This document shows positions 1 through 7,258 of a stretch of DNA of 23,576 nt, one piece after another (position 1 is the stretch's first letter; each line of letters opens with the position of its first letter). The DNA is taken from positions 1-23,576 of the forward strand of contig DAOUEU010000088.1 of assembly GCA_034430255.1 (NCBI GenBank). Direction: 5' to 3'. A program made the position numbers and the translations under genes. The stretch is from DATKYK01 sp034430255. GTDB lineage: Bacteria; Chloroflexota; Dehalococcoidia; E44-bin15. Below the pieces are notes generated by a model that saw only the letters and a list, made by a program, of their open reading frames with translations, was not told the DNA's origin and searched no databases.

Positions 1-425
1 AGGAAACTGTTATCGATGCTATGTCCTATGGCGATGATAACAGCATATTGCTACCATCATGTCAGGACGTGGCCGAAGGCCACTCCCTGGAGCGCCAACC
101 CGCCGGCTTTGATACCGACCAGGCCAGCGACTTTACGGATAATCCAGCCCCCACCCCAGGATACGGCCTTTCTCTTTCTACATCCTCACCCACACCCACC
201 ACGACACCAACGCCAACAGCAGATCCCACCGATACGCCCACTACTACAGCGACAGCGACGCCTACAACCTCACCTCCCAGCAGTCCCACCCCTGAGGGCA
301 CAACGCCGCCACCTCAAGAATCCCCGGCTCTCTCTGGAGCGGCTTTTCGCGCTATTCTTATTACAGCAGCATTAGCCTTCTTTGCCGTTGTTTTCTGGTT
401 TGGAATCAGAAAGAGGAGAAAATAA
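1..425 (+). CDS. C-terminal part of a lamin-tail-like, P/T-rich, membrane-anchored surface protein (5' truncated)
   Basis: The frame is open from the first complete codon at position 3, so the gene starts outside the window; the ATG at 21 is internal. The first ~50 residues (ETVIDAMSYGDD..., then GHSLER, DTD, ADF and PTPGYG) match the end of a lamin-tail (LTD) domain, a beta-sandwich found on extracellular bacterial proteins. A low-complexity linker of Pro, Thr and Ser (about 45 residues, many TPT/PTT units) follows. The protein ends in one hydrophobic helix (AFRAILITAALAFFAVVFWF) and a basic tail (RKRRK), the layout of a C-terminal membrane anchor with the linker and LTD domain outside the cell. 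LTD is known as an accessory domain beside nucleases, phosphatases or adhesion modules; the functional N-terminal part is not visible, so no activity can be assigned. The LTD match is judged by eye. Confidence 0.75.
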   Translation, partial: ETVIDAMSYGDDNSILLPSCQDVAEGHSLERQPAGFDTDQASDFTDNPAPTPGYGLSLSTSSPTPTTTPTPTADPTDTPTTTATATPTTSPPSSPTPEGTTPPPQESPALSGAAFRAILITAALAFFAVVFWFGIRKRRK

Positions 426-454
426 TTGCCTTGCACCCCTCTCTGGGATATAAT
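426..454 (+). promoter_or_regulatory. candidate sigma-70-type promoter of plsC
   Basis: A perfect -10 hexamer TATAAT lies at 449-454. TTGCCT at 426-431 is a 4/6 match to the -35 consensus with 17 nt between them. It lies directly after the stop codon of the upstream gene and 77 nt before the plsC start. Assigned from consensus only. Confidence 0.45.
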
Positions 455-531
455 TACGCACTAGGCCAATGCCGAAGCCATCGATAATCACCATAGATGG
501 TTGAATTTTTAAATATGATGGGGGAAAGCTA

Positions 532-1176
532 ATGCCCTGGTTCTATTATCTGGGGACAATGCTTATGAAGCTCCTGCTCTTCCTTCTGGCCCGCTGGCAG
601 GTCAAAGGGAAGGAAAATATACCCGCCCGGGGACCCCTTATCGTGGTGGCCAATCACCTAAGCATCGCCGACCCCCCGCTGCTCTCGGCAAGCATTCACC
701 GAAGGATCGTCTTCATGGCCAAGGAGGAGGCATTTCATAATCCATTCTTTGGCCCGCTAGCACGCGGCTGGCGAGCCTTTCCAGTGCGCCGCGGCGCATT
801 CGATAGGGTAGCACTCCGCCGTGCCGAGGGGGTATTAGCGGAGGGTCAGGTACTGGGGATGTTCCCCGAGGCGATGAGGAGCCAAAGAGCGCAACTGCAG
901 CAGGGCTTGACAGGTACCGCCCTCATCGCCCTACGAAGTGGTGCCACCATCCTCCCCGTGGGCATCATCGGGACGGAAAAAATTGAGGGGATAAGCGTTA
1001 TCTTCCGCCATCCCGCCATAACCGTAAACATCGGTGAGCCCTTTAAACCTCCCTCCATAGATGGCAGGTTAACCAAGGCTCACCTGGCCGTGGCCACTGA
1101 CCTTATAATGGGGCGGATTGCTGAGCTTCTCCCAAAAAGCTATCGAGGGTATTATGAAGATGGAAAAGGCTGCTGA
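532..1176 (+). CDS. plsC: 1-acyl-sn-glycerol-3-phosphate acyltransferase family protein (PlsC-like)
   Basis: A 214-residue member of the PlsC/LPLAT family, which transfers an acyl chain to lysophosphatidic acid to give phosphatidic acid in phospholipid synthesis at the inner face of the membrane. A hydrophobic N-terminal segment (about residues 4-20, LMKLLLFLLA) is the likely membrane contact. Motif I is intact: NHLSIAD, with His42 and Asp47 as the catalytic HX4D pair. Motif II-like FPVRRG lies near residue 84. Motif III reads FPEAMRS (112-118), where the usual glycine after the Glu is Ala. Motif IV is ILPVGIIG. Length is normal for short bacterial family members. The ATG has a purine-rich GGGGGAAA upstream at 5-6 nt. 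The acyl acceptor cannot be told from sequence; related family members act on other lyso-lipids. Confidence 0.9.
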   Translation: MPWFYYLGTMLMKLLLFLLARWQVKGKENIPARGPLIVVANHLSIADPPLLSASIHRRIVFMAKEEAFHNPFFGPLARGWRAFPVRRGAFDRVALRRAEGVLAEGQVLGMFPEAMRSQRAQLQQGLTGTALIALRSGATILPVGIIGTEKIEGISVIFRHPAITVNIGEPFKPPSIDGRLTKAHLAVATDLIMGRIAELLPKSYRGYYEDGKGC

Positions 1177-1251
1177 CAAATTTATGGGGGTGAGCTCTTT
1201 AGATTCCATCCCCTGTGATGCCTTAATACTATCTAATGATGATAGAGCAGC

Positions 1252-1479
1252 ATGCCTGAAAGGAATCGGACCGTGGAACAAAAAGTGACACAAAAATTTG
1301 GTATCTATCTGAACACCAAAGAACTGAAAGTGGCGCGGATCAATTCCCCCCACTGGATCCCCTCCGGGCCGGATTGGGTATTCCTTACGCCAGAGGTTAA
1401 TATGACCCTGCTCAAGATCCGCCAACTGGCTGAAGAGCAGAAGCTGGTGAGCCAGCCCGATAGGATCGTCTGGATCTAG
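1252..1479 (+). CDS. small protein of unknown function (75 aa)
   Basis: I do not recognise this gene. It encodes 75 residues with an N-terminal charged stretch (MPERNRTVEQKV), a central segment (FGIYLNTKELKVARINSPHW) and a C-terminal helix-like part (LLKIRQLAEEQKLV) ending in PDRIVWI. There is no signal peptide, membrane segment or metal-binding motif. The composition looks like a folded small soluble protein. It lies 75 nt after plsC in the same direction. The ribosome-binding site before the ATG at 1252 is poor (GATAGAG), and a GTG at 1273 is an alternative start. The opposite strand is also open here, but that frame has no protein-like features and overlaps the end of plsC. Taken as real on length, direction and context only. 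Confidence 0.55.
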   Translation: MPERNRTVEQKVTQKFGIYLNTKELKVARINSPHWIPSGPDWVFLTPEVNMTLLKIRQLAEEQKLVSQPDRIVWI

Positions 1480-1509
1480 TACGCCCAGGGATACTAGCTT
1501 GGCTGACAG

Positions 1510-1531
1510 ATCTAGGTGTTATCTAGGTGTT
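1510..1531 (+). repeat. perfect tandem 11-bp repeat in the ppsA promoter
   Basis: The 11-mer ATCTAGGTGTT occurs twice back to back, at 1510-1520 and 1521-1531. The second copy overlaps the -35 region of the candidate ppsA promoter. An 11-bp period places both copies on the same DNA face, as expected for a direct-repeat operator. No regulator is identified. Confidence 0.6.
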
Positions 1532-1556
1532 CAAAAAACCCTTTATATGTTATAAT
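1528..1556 (+). promoter_or_regulatory. candidate extended -10 promoter of ppsA
   Basis: TATAAT at 1551-1556 is preceded by TGT (1548-1550), giving the extended -10 form TGnTATAAT. A weak -35 (TGTTCA, 1528-1533, 3/6) lies 17 nt upstream. The ppsA ATG is 36 nt downstream. Because ppsA and the three following genes are closely spaced, this promoter may drive the diaphorase genes too. Confidence 0.6.
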
Positions 1557-1591
1557 ATCGACCTGGCTCGAAAAAGTCATGAGGGAGTTTG

Positions 1592-3934
1592 ATGGATAAG
1601 GAACGTAAGGTCGTCTGGTTTGAGGAAGTAGGAAAAGAGGACCTCCCACAGGTCGGCGGGAAGGGGGCAAACCTGGGGGAGATGATCAGGGCCGGCATTC
1701 CCGTCCCCCCCGGTTTCATCGTTACCGCCCATAGCTACTTTTACTTCCTCGAGCAATCAAGCCTCACCGATACAATTCGCAAGCTACTCTCCGATTTAGA
1801 TCCCAACGACAGTGAAAAACTACAAAAGACCGCCTCAAGAATTATAAGGTTTCTCAATGCGGCCGTCATGCCCAAAGAGATCGCCCGGAAAATCGCCCAA
1901 GCCTACGGCAAGCTAGGTAGCGGCCAGGTTGCGGTGCGCTCCTCAGCCACCGCAGAGGACCTGCCAGAGGCATCCTTCGCCGGCCAGCAGCGCACCTTCC
2001 TAAACGTAACAGGGGAAAGTGATGTAGTCACCGCAGTGCAGGGCTGCTGGGCATCCCTCTTCGAGCCGCGAGCCATCTTCTACCGGGCCAATCAGGGCTT
2101 CGATCACTTATCCATCGGAATCGCGGTGCCGGTACAACGGATGGTGCAGTCGGAGGCCTCGGGCGTTATGTTTACCCTCGACCCAATCACCAACGATCGC
2201 AGCAAGATAGTTATTGAATCGGTCTACGGTCTGGGGGAATCTATCGTTTCCGGCGAGGTAACACCTGACCTATATGTGGTGGATAAAAAAGAGCTGGAGA
2301 TAATCGATAAGAAAATCGCCCGGCAGGAATGGCAACTGGTGCGCAATGCTAAAGGAGGCAAAGACTTCGAGAATGCTAACATCAAAGTGGACATCCTCGA
2401 AGCGGAGCAAGCGAAGCAGAAAATTTCCGACGAGGATATCGTTGCCCTGGCGAAGATCGGCAAACGAATCGAAGACCACTACGACTTCCCCCAGGATATC
2501 GAATGGGCTAAGGAGGGAGAGGACCTGTTCATTGTCCAAACCCGCCCGGTGACCACCATAAGGGAGACCCCCGAGCAAAAAGGGGAGACAGGAACAGCGG
2601 AGGCGCTCTTGCTTACCGGCTCACCAGCAAGCCCGGGTATGGCCTCCGGGCCAAGCCGGATAATCTACCAACCCTCTGAGATCAATAGGGTCTTGGAGGG
2701 CAATGTGCTGGTAGCCGAGATGACCACACCTGACTATGTGCCCGCAATGAAGCGGGCAGCGGCTATAGTAACCGATCGCGGTGGTAGAACCTGCCACGCT
2801 GCAATAGTAAGCAGGGAGCTGGGCATCCCCTGCATAGTGGGAACGGACAATGCTACCAAGGTACTAAAACAGGAGCAAATTGTTACCGTCGATGGCTCCG
2901 AGGGGAAGGTCTTTGATGGCCGGCTGGTCACGGAGAAGACCACTACTCCCACTTTCGACCCTAGGATTCGCATTAGGACGAACACAAAGGTTTACGTTAA
3001 TCTCGCCGAGCCGGAACTGGCGGAAAAGGTTGCGAGTCGCCACGTCAATGGCGTGGGGCTGCTTCGCGCCGAGTTCATAATCGCACAGATCGGAGAACAC
3101 CCCCGCCATATGATCAGCCAAGGGCGGGGGGAGGAGTTCGTGGAGCGGCTCACGGAGGGCGTTACTACGTTCGCAAAGGCATTCAAACCCCGACCGGTAG
3201 TCTATCGAACCACCGACTTCAAGACCAATGAATATCGCAATCTCAAGGGCGGGGAGCAATACGAGGATATCGAAGAGAATCCCATGCTTGGCTACCGGGG
3301 GTGCTCTCGCTATGTGCAGGAAGCCGATGTCTTCAAGATGGAGCTAGAGATGGTCAAGCGGGTGAGGGAGGATTATAAGAATCTCTGGGTAATGATCCCC
3401 TTCGTAAGAACGGTTGGTGAGATGGCTCATTTGATGGGTATAATGAAAGATGAGGGGCTTAGCTCCTCCAAGGACTTCAAGATTTGGATGATGGTTGAGG
3501 TGCCCTCCAATATCTTCCTTATCGACGAGTTCATCGATGTGGGCATTGATGGCATCTCAATCGGCTCAAACGACCTGACCCAGCTCATACTCGGGATAGA
3601 TCGCGACAGCCCGAAGCTAGCAGATATATTCGATGAGAGAAATGAGGCGGTGATGCTGGCACTGAAGAAGGCGATAAAAGCCGCAGCCAGAAGAGGGGTT
3701 ACCGCCTCTATCTGCGGACAGGCGCCCTCGGTCTACCCGGAGCTCACCAAGAAGCTGGTAAAATGGGGGATCACCTCGGTATCGGTAAGCCCCGATGCCA
3801 TCGAGAGTACCAGGGAGATAATCGCCAAGGCTGAGGGGAGAATGGTCAGCCCCTCCCTCTGGAGACGGAAGGCCCGCACCCCCCACAAGCTTTACCAGCC
3901 GGCACCTACTAAAAGCGCCCCAAGAGAAAGGTAA
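1592..3934 (+). CDS. ppsA: phosphoenolpyruvate synthase (pyruvate, water dikinase)
   Basis: Makes phosphoenolpyruvate from pyruvate, ATP and water (releasing AMP and phosphate), the entry to gluconeogenesis in anaerobes that assimilate acetyl-CoA or pyruvate. At 780 residues it is full length. The order is canonical: N-terminal ATP-grasp domain (VGGKGANLGEM near 20; VRSSATAEDLPEASFAG near 110; ending VQTRPVT near 315), swivelling phosphohistidine domain with GGRTCHAAIVSRE (catalytic His402), and C-terminal TIM barrel with GLLRAEF, MVEVPSN, GSNDLTQL and SICGQAPS (catalytic Cys708). The ATG at 1592 is preferred because GAGGGAG (1581-1587) lies 4 nt upstream; a TTG at 1589 is too close to that site. 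The promoter lies just upstream and nuoE begins 13 nt after its stop, so it probably heads an operon. Confidence 0.97.
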   Translation: MDKERKVVWFEEVGKEDLPQVGGKGANLGEMIRAGIPVPPGFIVTAHSYFYFLEQSSLTDTIRKLLSDLDPNDSEKLQKTASRIIRFLNAAVMPKEIARKIAQAYGKLGSGQVAVRSSATAEDLPEASFAGQQRTFLNVTGESDVVTAVQGCWASLFEPRAIFYRANQGFDHLSIGIAVPVQRMVQSEASGVMFTLDPITNDRSKIVIESVYGLGESIVSGEVTPDLYVVDKKELEIIDKKIARQEWQLVRNAKGGKDFENANIKVDILEAEQAKQKISDEDIVALAKIGKRIEDHYDFPQDIEWAKEGEDLFIVQTRPVTTIRETPEQKGETGTAEALLLTGSPASPGMASGPSRIIYQPSEINRVLEGNVLVAEMTTPDYVPAMKRAAAIVTDRGGRTCHAAIVSRELGIPCIVGTDNATKVLKQEQIVTVDGSEGKVFDGRLVTEKTTTPTFDPRIRIRTNTKVYVNLAEPELAEKVASRHVNGVGLLRAEFIIAQIGEHPRHMISQGRGEEFVERLTEGVTTFAKAFKPRPVVYRTTDFKTNEYRNLKGGEQYEDIEENPMLGYRGCSRYVQEADVFKMELEMVKRVREDYKNLWVMIPFVRTVGEMAHLMGIMKDEGLSSSKDFKIWMMVEVPSNIFLIDEFIDVGIDGISIGSNDLTQLILGIDRDSPKLADIFDERNEAVMLALKKAIKAAARRGVTASICGQAPSVYPELTKKLVKWGITSVSVSPDAIESTREIIAKAEGRMVSPSLWRRKARTPHKLYQPAPTKSAPRER

Positions 3935-3947
3935 GACGGCTCAGAAG

Positions 3948-4394
3948 TTGAGCAAGATCGATCGAATAATAGATAAGTACCGAGCGGATAAAAGCGCCTT
4001 AATCCAGATGCTTCTTGAGATCCAGCGGGAAAACCGCTGGCTTCCCCCTAAGGCTCTGGCGAGGGTGAGCCAGAGGTTAGGGATCCCCATTAACCAGATC
4101 TACCACATAGCTACTTTCTATAAGGCCTTCAGCCTGATCCCCCAAGGTCGTCATTCGGTCTCGGTATGCCTGGGTACCGCCTGCCACGTGCGCGGCGCCC
4201 CTCGCCTTCTGGACAGGGTGACAGATAGGCTACACATTGAGCCGGGGGAGACCAGCCCGGACATGAAATTTACCCTTAGCACGGTAAACTGCCTCGGCTG
4301 CTGTGCCCTGGGGCCAGTGATGGTGGTTGACGGTGAATACCTTGGCAATCCCTCCGCGAAAGAAATTAAAAGGGTCATCGCTAGCTGCAACTAG
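3948..4394 (+). CDS. nuoE: NuoE/HoxE-like [2Fe-2S] subunit of an NAD(H)-linked diaphorase
   Basis: A 148-residue thioredoxin-like ferredoxin, the 24-kDa subunit type of complex I and of NAD-linked hydrogenases and formate dehydrogenases. The N-terminal helical part (IDKYRADKSALIQMLLEIQ, then LPPKALARVSQRLGIP and YHIATFYKAF) is typical. The [2Fe-2S] ligands are present as CLGTAC (C-x4-C) and CLGCC (C-x3-C, first and last Cys), spaced about 35 residues apart. The start is a TTG, 13 nt after ppsA, without a strong ribosome-binding site; it fits the usual family N-terminus, which begins just before the IDxIIxKY helix. It is followed 8 nt later by the NuoF-like gene, its obligate partner. It cannot be decided from this subunit whether the complex serves a hydrogenase, a formate dehydrogenase or another partner. 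Confidence 0.92.
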   Translation: MSKIDRIIDKYRADKSALIQMLLEIQRENRWLPPKALARVSQRLGIPINQIYHIATFYKAFSLIPQGRHSVSVCLGTACHVRGAPRLLDRVTDRLHIEPGETSPDMKFTLSTVNCLGCCALGPVMVVDGEYLGNPSAKEIKRVIASCN

Positions 4395-4402
4395 AAGGAA
4401 CT

Positions 4403-6328
4403 ATGATAAAACTGAAATCGCCTGCTGATCTAGCAGGCGTAAGGCAGCAGATATTATCCCAGAGAGACCCCAGCAAACCTTGTATTACTATTTGCTCGGG
4501 CACAGCTTGCCACGCCTACGCCAGCGAAAAGACCGCTACAGCATTTGTCAGTGAGATTGAAAGGAATGACCTCAAAGGTAAGGTGGATATCCGGCGCACC
4601 GGGTGCCACGGCTTTTGTGAGCGGGGGCCCATAGTCGTTATCTTTCCCGAGGAGATCTGCTATCTAGGAGTTAAGCCCGAAGATGTTCCCGAGATCGTCT
4701 CCACTACCCTGATGGAAAACAGGCTGGTAAATCGATTGTTATATGGTGATAGCAACGGTGAAAAAATAATATGCGAGGGAGAGATTCCATTTTATAAGCA
4801 TCAGAGCCGGATTGTCTTTGGCAATAATCGGCTCATCGACCCCAAGAGCATCGAGGACTACATTGCCATAGGCGGCTATTCTGCCCTGTCAAAAGCGCTC
4901 TTCAAGATGAGCCCTGATGAGGTACTTGAAACGGTAAAGCGGGCCAACCTCAGAGGCCGGGGCGGCGGCGGTTTCCCCGCCGGACTAAAGTGGGAGACTA
5001 CCCGCAACGCCCCAGGTAAAGTAAAGTACGTAATCGTAAACGCCGATGAAGGTGACCCCGGCGCCTACATGGACCGCAGCCTGCTTGAGGGCAACCCCCA
5101 CAGCGTGCTAGAGGGCCTGATCATCGGTGCCTATGCTATTGGCTCCCATGAGGGTTATATCTACGTGCGACAGGAGTACCCGCTCGCGGTAGAGAATCTT
5201 TCTATTGCCCTCAGTCAGGCACGGAACTACGGTCTTCTGGGGAAAAACATCCTCGGCTCCGGCTTCAATTTCGATGTTACCATCCACCGCGGTGCCGGAG
5301 CCTTCGTTTCAGGTGAATCGAGTGCTCTGATGAACGCCATTGAGGGAAAGGTAGGGGAGCCACGGCCAAAGTATGTTCGCACTGCGGTGAGCGGGATCAG
5401 GGAAAGACCGAGCAACCTGAACAACGTGGAGACCTGGGCCAATGTACCCCTGATAATCAGCAGGGGTGCTGATTGGTTTACCAGCATTGGCACCGCGGGT
5501 AGCAAGGGGACTAAGATTTTCTCCCTGGTGGGCAAGGTGAACAATACCGGACTGGTGGAAGTGCCCATGGGGATGACTCTCCGCGAGATCATATACGACA
5601 TCGGGGGCGGCATTCGGTATGGAAAGAAATTCAAGGCGGTCCAGACCGGGGGACCCTCAGGGGGGTGCCTTCCCCAAAGCCTCCTCGATATACCGGTGGA
5701 CTTCGATGAGCTTGCCCGGGTAGGTTCGATGATGGGCTCAGGCGGCATGATTGTAATGGATGAGGATGATTGTATGGTGGATGTGGCCAGGTATTTCCTG
5801 AACTTCCTCGCCGAGGAGTCGTGTGGAAAGTGCATCCCATGCCGTGAGGGGATAAGGCAGATGCTCAAGATACTGAACAGGATTTGTGACGGAGAGGGCC
5901 GGACAGGGGACATCCAGCTTCTTGAGGAGCTATCCGAGGTGGTCAGGGATGCCTCCCTCTGCGCCCTGGGGCAAACCGCTCCTAACCCGGTGCTCAGCAC
6001 CATCAGGTACTTTAAGGACGAGTATGAAGCTCACATCAAGGAGAGGCGTTGCCCTGCCCGGGCATGTAAAGCGCTTATATCCTACTATATCCAGCCGGAA
6101 AAATGCCAGGCCTGCCAGATCTGCCTCAGAGAATGCCCGGTGGGGGCGATAACCGGGGGTAAGAACCTGGTGCACGTTATCGACCAGGACAAGTGCACCA
6201 AATGCGGGACCTGTCTCGAGGTCTGCCCACCGCGCTTCGGCGCCGTGGTAAAAACCTCCGGCGAGCCGGTTCCAGAAGCACCTCCCGAGGGGACCCAGGT
6301 GGAGCGCACCAAAGGGGCACGCAAATGA
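4403..6328 (+). CDS. nuoF: NuoF/HoxF/HydB-type NAD(H)- and FMN-binding iron-sulfur subunit
   Basis: The 641-residue flavoprotein where NAD(H) exchanges electrons with FMN. It carries four iron-sulfur sites in order: an N-terminal thioredoxin-like [2Fe-2S] domain (C31, C36, C68, C72); the NuoF core with the glycine-rich nucleotide/FMN motif LRGRGGGGFPAGLKW (183-197) and NADEGDPGAY (213-222); the [4Fe-4S] N3 site ESCGKCIPC (C474, C477, C480) plus C520; and a C-terminal two-cluster ferredoxin (C568, C571, C574, C578 and C598, C601, C604, C608). This long form with extra N- and C-terminal clusters is typical of soluble NAD(H)-linked hydrogenase or formate dehydrogenase complexes, including electron-bifurcating ones, and not of respiratory NuoF. 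AAGGA sits 3 nt before the ATG. It overlaps the next gene by 4 nt (ATGA). Its catalytic partner is not in the window. Confidence 0.95.
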   Translation: MIKLKSPADLAGVRQQILSQRDPSKPCITICSGTACHAYASEKTATAFVSEIERNDLKGKVDIRRTGCHGFCERGPIVVIFPEEICYLGVKPEDVPEIVSTTLMENRLVNRLLYGDSNGEKIICEGEIPFYKHQSRIVFGNNRLIDPKSIEDYIAIGGYSALSKALFKMSPDEVLETVKRANLRGRGGGGFPAGLKWETTRNAPGKVKYVIVNADEGDPGAYMDRSLLEGNPHSVLEGLIIGAYAIGSHEGYIYVRQEYPLAVENLSIALSQARNYGLLGKNILGSGFNFDVTIHRGAGAFVSGESSALMNAIEGKVGEPRPKYVRTAVSGIRERPSNLNNVETWANVPLIISRGADWFTSIGTAGSKGTKIFSLVGKVNNTGLVEVPMGMTLREIIYDIGGGIRYGKKFKAVQTGGPSGGCLPQSLLDIPVDFDELARVGSMMGSGGMIVMDEDDCMVDVARYFLNFLAEESCGKCIPCREGIRQMLKILNRICDGEGRTGDIQLLEELSEVVRDASLCALGQTAPNPVLSTIRYFKDEYEAHIKERRCPARACKALISYYIQPEKCQACQICLRECPVGAITGGKNLVHVIDQDKCTKCGTCLEVCPPRFGAVVKTSGEPVPEAPPEGTQVERTKGARK

Positions 6329-6951
6329 AAAAGGCCCAAAAAGTCAGTTTAACCATCAACGATAGAGAGATCAAGGCAAAAGAGGGGATGACCATCCTCG
6401 ACGCAGCCCGCGATGCCGGGATCTATATCCCTACTCTTTGCTACAACGAGAAGCTGGCTCCTTATGGCGCCTGCCGCATTTGTACCGTCGAGGTTACCAA
6501 AGGTAAAAGAACCAGGCTGGTGACCTCCTGTGTATATCCGGTGGAAGAGGGACTGGTGGTAAACACAGATTCACCCAGGGTTATCAGCCTGCGTAAAATG
6601 CTCCTGGAGCTGATGCTAGCCTCCTCTAAGGCGAAAACCATACAGGATTTGGCCCGCCAGTATGCTGTTACCCAGCAACGCTTTGAGGCAGAAAAGACCA
6701 ACTGCATCCTCTGCGGCCTTTGTGTACGCTACTGCAACGAGATCAAGAAAGCTAATGCAATTGGATTTGTGGGTAGAGGCACCGAGCGCCGTGTTGTGTT
6801 CTACCCGCAGATCGCTTCTACAGTGTGCGCGAGTTGTCGAGAGTGCTTTAGCCTCTGTCCCACAGGTAAACTCCCCTCGGAAACCGACGGTGTCTGCTTC
6901 GATGACCTTACGCTCGAGGACTTCCTCGGCGCAAGACAAGCCACCGTTTAG
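6325..6951 (+). CDS. HoxU/NuoG-N-like iron-sulfur subunit of the diaphorase module
   Basis: A 208-residue electron-transfer subunit that would pass electrons from the NuoF-like flavoprotein to a catalytic partner. The N-terminal plant-type [2Fe-2S] domain has ligands C39, C50, C53 and C69 (LCYNEKLAPYGACRICTVEV, then SC). A C-terminal two-cluster ferredoxin follows: C127, C130, C133, C137 and C168, C171, C174, C178. The segment between them (LASSKAKTIQDLARQYAV) lacks the His-x3-Cys-x2-Cys-x5-Cys ligands of the extra [4Fe-4S] site that HoxU and NuoG usually carry just before a QDLAxxYGV-like helix. The ATG at 6325 is preferred because it overlaps the nuoF stop as ATGA; the frame is open further upstream but only inside nuoF. 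The family is close to the beta subunits of NAD-linked formate dehydrogenases and hydrogenases. Confidence 0.9.
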   Translation: MKKAQKVSLTINDREIKAKEGMTILDAARDAGIYIPTLCYNEKLAPYGACRICTVEVTKGKRTRLVTSCVYPVEEGLVVNTDSPRVISLRKMLLELMLASSKAKTIQDLARQYAVTQQRFEAEKTNCILCGLCVRYCNEIKKANAIGFVGRGTERRVVFYPQIASTVCASCRECFSLCPTGKLPSETDGVCFDDLTLEDFLGARQATV

Positions 6952-6977
6952 AGAAGCGGAAAGGCAACAGTGAATCG

Positions 6978-6997
6978 CCCCTCAGCAAGCTGAGGGG
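6978..6997. repeat. perfect GC-rich hairpin, probable right-end hairpin of the IS relic
   Basis: CCCCTCAG and CTGAGGGG form an 8-bp stem around a CAAG tetraloop (9 bp if the loop closes to AA). It lies 26 nt after the HoxU-like gene. No T-run follows on the plus strand (AATCTGATATTTCC), so it is not a classical terminator, although it might still slow transcription leaving the diaphorase genes. Confidence 0.7.
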
Positions 6998-7055
6998 AAT
7001 CTGATATTTCCTCGAATATGCGAAGTTAGAAGGAGTGGTCTCCGTGGGTTTGATG

Positions 7056-7148
7056 TTAGGTATATCTCCTCCAGTACTTGGGTACCCAGACCACCTGGTA
7101 CTTAATGTCAGAAACGGCATACTTTGTCCCTCTAATCCCAATGCCCAT
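7056..7148 (-). pseudogene. tnpA: N-terminal stub of IS200-type transposase TnpA
   Basis: Reading the minus strand from ATG at 7148 gives 30 codons before TAA: RGTKYAVSDIKYQVVWVPKY followed by WRRYT. This matches the start of IS200/IS605 Y1 transposases, whose first beta strand reads approximately HAVYDLKYHLVWVPKYRRKVL. The match ends at a stop codon where the real protein would continue for another ~110 residues, so the gene is broken. Recognised from memory of the family, not from an alignment. Confidence 0.7.
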
Positions 7149-7258
7149 GTTAAATACGAAAAGGCTTTAACAAGGAAAGCGCCACAAAGCCGCCCTGCGT
7201 CGAGCCGCTTTTCTCCCTCGTGCTTGCTTGCGAGTATCCATCCGGAGGTTCTATAGAA

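Larger units (their letters stand above)
6978..7148 (-). mobile_element. relic of an IS200/IS605-family insertion sequence
   Basis: The 307-nt space between the diaphorase module and the dGTPase gene holds a minus-strand fragment of an IS200-type element. It begins with an N-terminal stub of the TnpA transposase (7056-7148). About 58 nt downstream lies a GC-rich perfect hairpin (6978-6997), like the subterminal right-end hairpins these elements use instead of inverted repeats. Nothing of the rest of TnpA, its HUH motif or catalytic Tyr, nor of TnpB, remains. The element is therefore an internal-deletion remnant and cannot move by itself. The outer boundaries are not defined; I see nothing else recognisable in 6952-6977 or 7149-7258. 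Confidence 0.65.

Noticed and set aside
1476..1497. CTAGTA...TACTAG inverted repeat after the 75-residue gene as a terminator
   Set aside because: Only 6 AT-rich base pairs with a 10-nt loop and no T-run after it.
5227..6003. 258-codon open frame on the minus strand inside nuoF
   Set aside because: It lies fully antisense to a gene with intact iron-sulfur and FMN motifs, its translation is rich in Ser, Pro and Arg with no motif, and it has no ribosome-binding site.
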